Shown: positions 63,198 to 64,000 of the stretch, piece after piece
Layout of the letters: each line of letters opens with the position of its first letter
How positions within the stretch are numbered: position 1 is the first letter of the stretch
Assembly: GCF_000372885.1 (NCBI RefSeq)
Contig: NZ_KB889967.1
Location: 1,918,655-1,982,654 of the forward strand
DNA length: 64,000 bases
Reading direction: 5' to 3'
From: Methyloversatilis thermotolerans
Lineage (GTDB): Bacteria; Pseudomonadota; Gammaproteobacteria; Burkholderiales; Rhodocyclaceae
Made by a program: the position numbers and the translations under genes
The notes under the pieces: model-generated
What the model was told of the DNA's origin: nothing
What the model saw: only the letters and a program-made list of their open reading frames with translations
The model's database searches: none

Positions 63198-63202
63198 GGC
63201 AA

Positions 63203-64000
63203 TCAGAAGGGCTGGTTCAGTGCGGCAGCAAGTTCCGCACGGGCACGCGCATAATCGGCCCGAGCCGACAGCGCTTCACTCTCGATGGATCGCAGCGTGC
63301 GCCGGGCGTCGAGCACGTCGAGTACACCGACCGCGCCGTGCTGGAAGGCGAATTCGGTGGCTTCGGCGGAACGGCGCGCCGACGGCAGCACGGTATCGGC
63401 ATAGCGGCGCACGCGTGCCGCCTGCGCCTCGGCCTCGTTGCGCCGCAGCCGCAGTTCGGCGCCGGCTTCCGCCTCCACGCGCTGCTGCTCGTCCTCGGCC
63501 GCGCCCAGTTCGGTATAGGCAGCCTCGATCTCGCCGCGATAGTCATAGCCGTTGAACAGCGGAATCGAAACGCCCACGCCATACATGGCCCGGCCATCCG
63601 GCGGGAAGTGCTCGTACTGAACGCCTATCGTGATGTCGCGCGTGCGCAGGCTTTCCGCCAGGCTGCGCCCCTGTTGCGCGGCGAGCAGTCGGGCACGCGC
63701 GGCGCGCAGATCCGGTCGCTCGCCGGCGGCGGCATCCGCCGCTGCCGGCAGCGCATCGGGCTGCGGCCAAGGGTCGGCCGCATGCAGCAGAGCATCTTGC
63801 CCGTCGAGCGCCAGCAGGCGCGCGAGCGCGGCCTGAGCACGGCGCAGATCGCTGTCCGCCACCCTGAGGTCGGATTCGGTGCGCAACTGGTCCAGGCGCA
63901 CGCGCTCCAGGTCGCTTGGCGCCAGATCGCCCGCCGTCACGCGAGTGCGGGCACGACTGACCGTGTCGTCCAGCAAGGCCAGGGTCTGCTGCAACAGCGC
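63203..64000 (-). CDS. RND efflux outer-membrane factor (CzcC-type), 5' end cut by window edge
   Basis: 266 codons visible, the C-terminal part of a TolC/OEP family protein; the N-terminal ~150 residues lie beyond 64000. Characteristic TolC repeat features: ERPDLRAARARLLAAQQG, then the beta segment QYEHFPPDGRAMYGVGVSIPLFNG, a long helix, and a terminal ALSARADYARARAELAAAL. It ends 5 bases before the adaptor gene, so it is upstream in the same operon. Confidence 0.9.
   Translation of the reverse strand, partial: ALLQQTLALLDDTVSRARTRVTAGDLAPSDLERVRLDQLRTESDLRVADSDLRRAQAALARLLALDGQDALLHAADPWPQPDALPAAADAAAGERPDLRAARARLLAAQQGRSLAESLRTRDITIGVQYEHFPPDGRAMYGVGVSIPLFNGYDYRGEIEAAYTELGAAEDEQQRVEAEAGAELRLRRNEAEAQAARVRRYADTVLPSARRSAEATEFAFQHGAVGVLDVLDARRTLRSIESEALSARADYARARAELAAALNQPF

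Overview
The window is a dense, GC-rich stretch of a betaproteobacterial chromosome. The evidence is a 14-gene nuo operon with mitochondrial-type subunits; the blocks secG-tpiA, pstSCAB, ftsH-folP-glmM, bamE-fur, recN-nadK-hrcA and grpE-dnaK-dnaJ; and sigma-32 and sigma-28 promoters of proteobacterial type. Rhodocyclales or a close relative (for example a Methyloversatilis-like organism) is the best guess; this is inference from gene order and protein style. I see no rRNA, tRNA, CRISPR array, transposase or integrase, so nearly everything is core genome.

Layout. 1-2215: ratA (cut by the window edge), smpB, a bacteriohemerythrin and folK. 2269-17451 (minus strand): nuoA to nuoN followed by the Nudix gene nudF, a long respiratory complex I operon. 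17598-18719: secG and tpiA. 18835-22645: pstSCAB phosphate uptake, with a candidate Pho box, a terminator after pstS and another after pstB. 22948-28874: glmM, folP, ftsH, rlmE, divergent yhbY, then greA. 28876-33320: carB and carA, with a strong promoter and leader hairpin before carA. 33487-36090: a hybrid histidine kinase. 36154-40615: dapB, bamE, fur, recN, nadK. 40842-43003: hrcA and hemH.

43058-45112 (minus strand) holds the least conventional pair. One is a Ser/Thr protein kinase fused to a cyclic-nucleotide-binding domain. Downstream of it is a small protein with two AP2-like domains and an AT-hook-like tail, preceded by a near-perfect sigma-28 (FliA) promoter. Divergent from the kinase are grpE, dnaK and dnaJ, with two separate sigma-32 promoters.

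49132-49709 is a 578-base convergent gap with an AT-rich island and short repeats. Then come an FNR-family regulator and cysS (minus strand). A plus-strand envelope cluster follows: a TPR protein, an L,D-transpeptidase sharing its C-terminal domain, two cyclophilins, lpxH and a small unknown protein. The window ends with a minus-strand czcCBA-type metal efflux operon that reads into its own two-component system (56875-64000, outer-membrane gene cut by the edge).

Most genes are tightly packed, often with 1-8 base overlaps. The most interesting leads are the sigma-28-linked AP2-like protein, the kinase/cyclic-nucleotide fusion, the possible FNR-hemerythrin link and the repeat-bearing gap after dnaJ.
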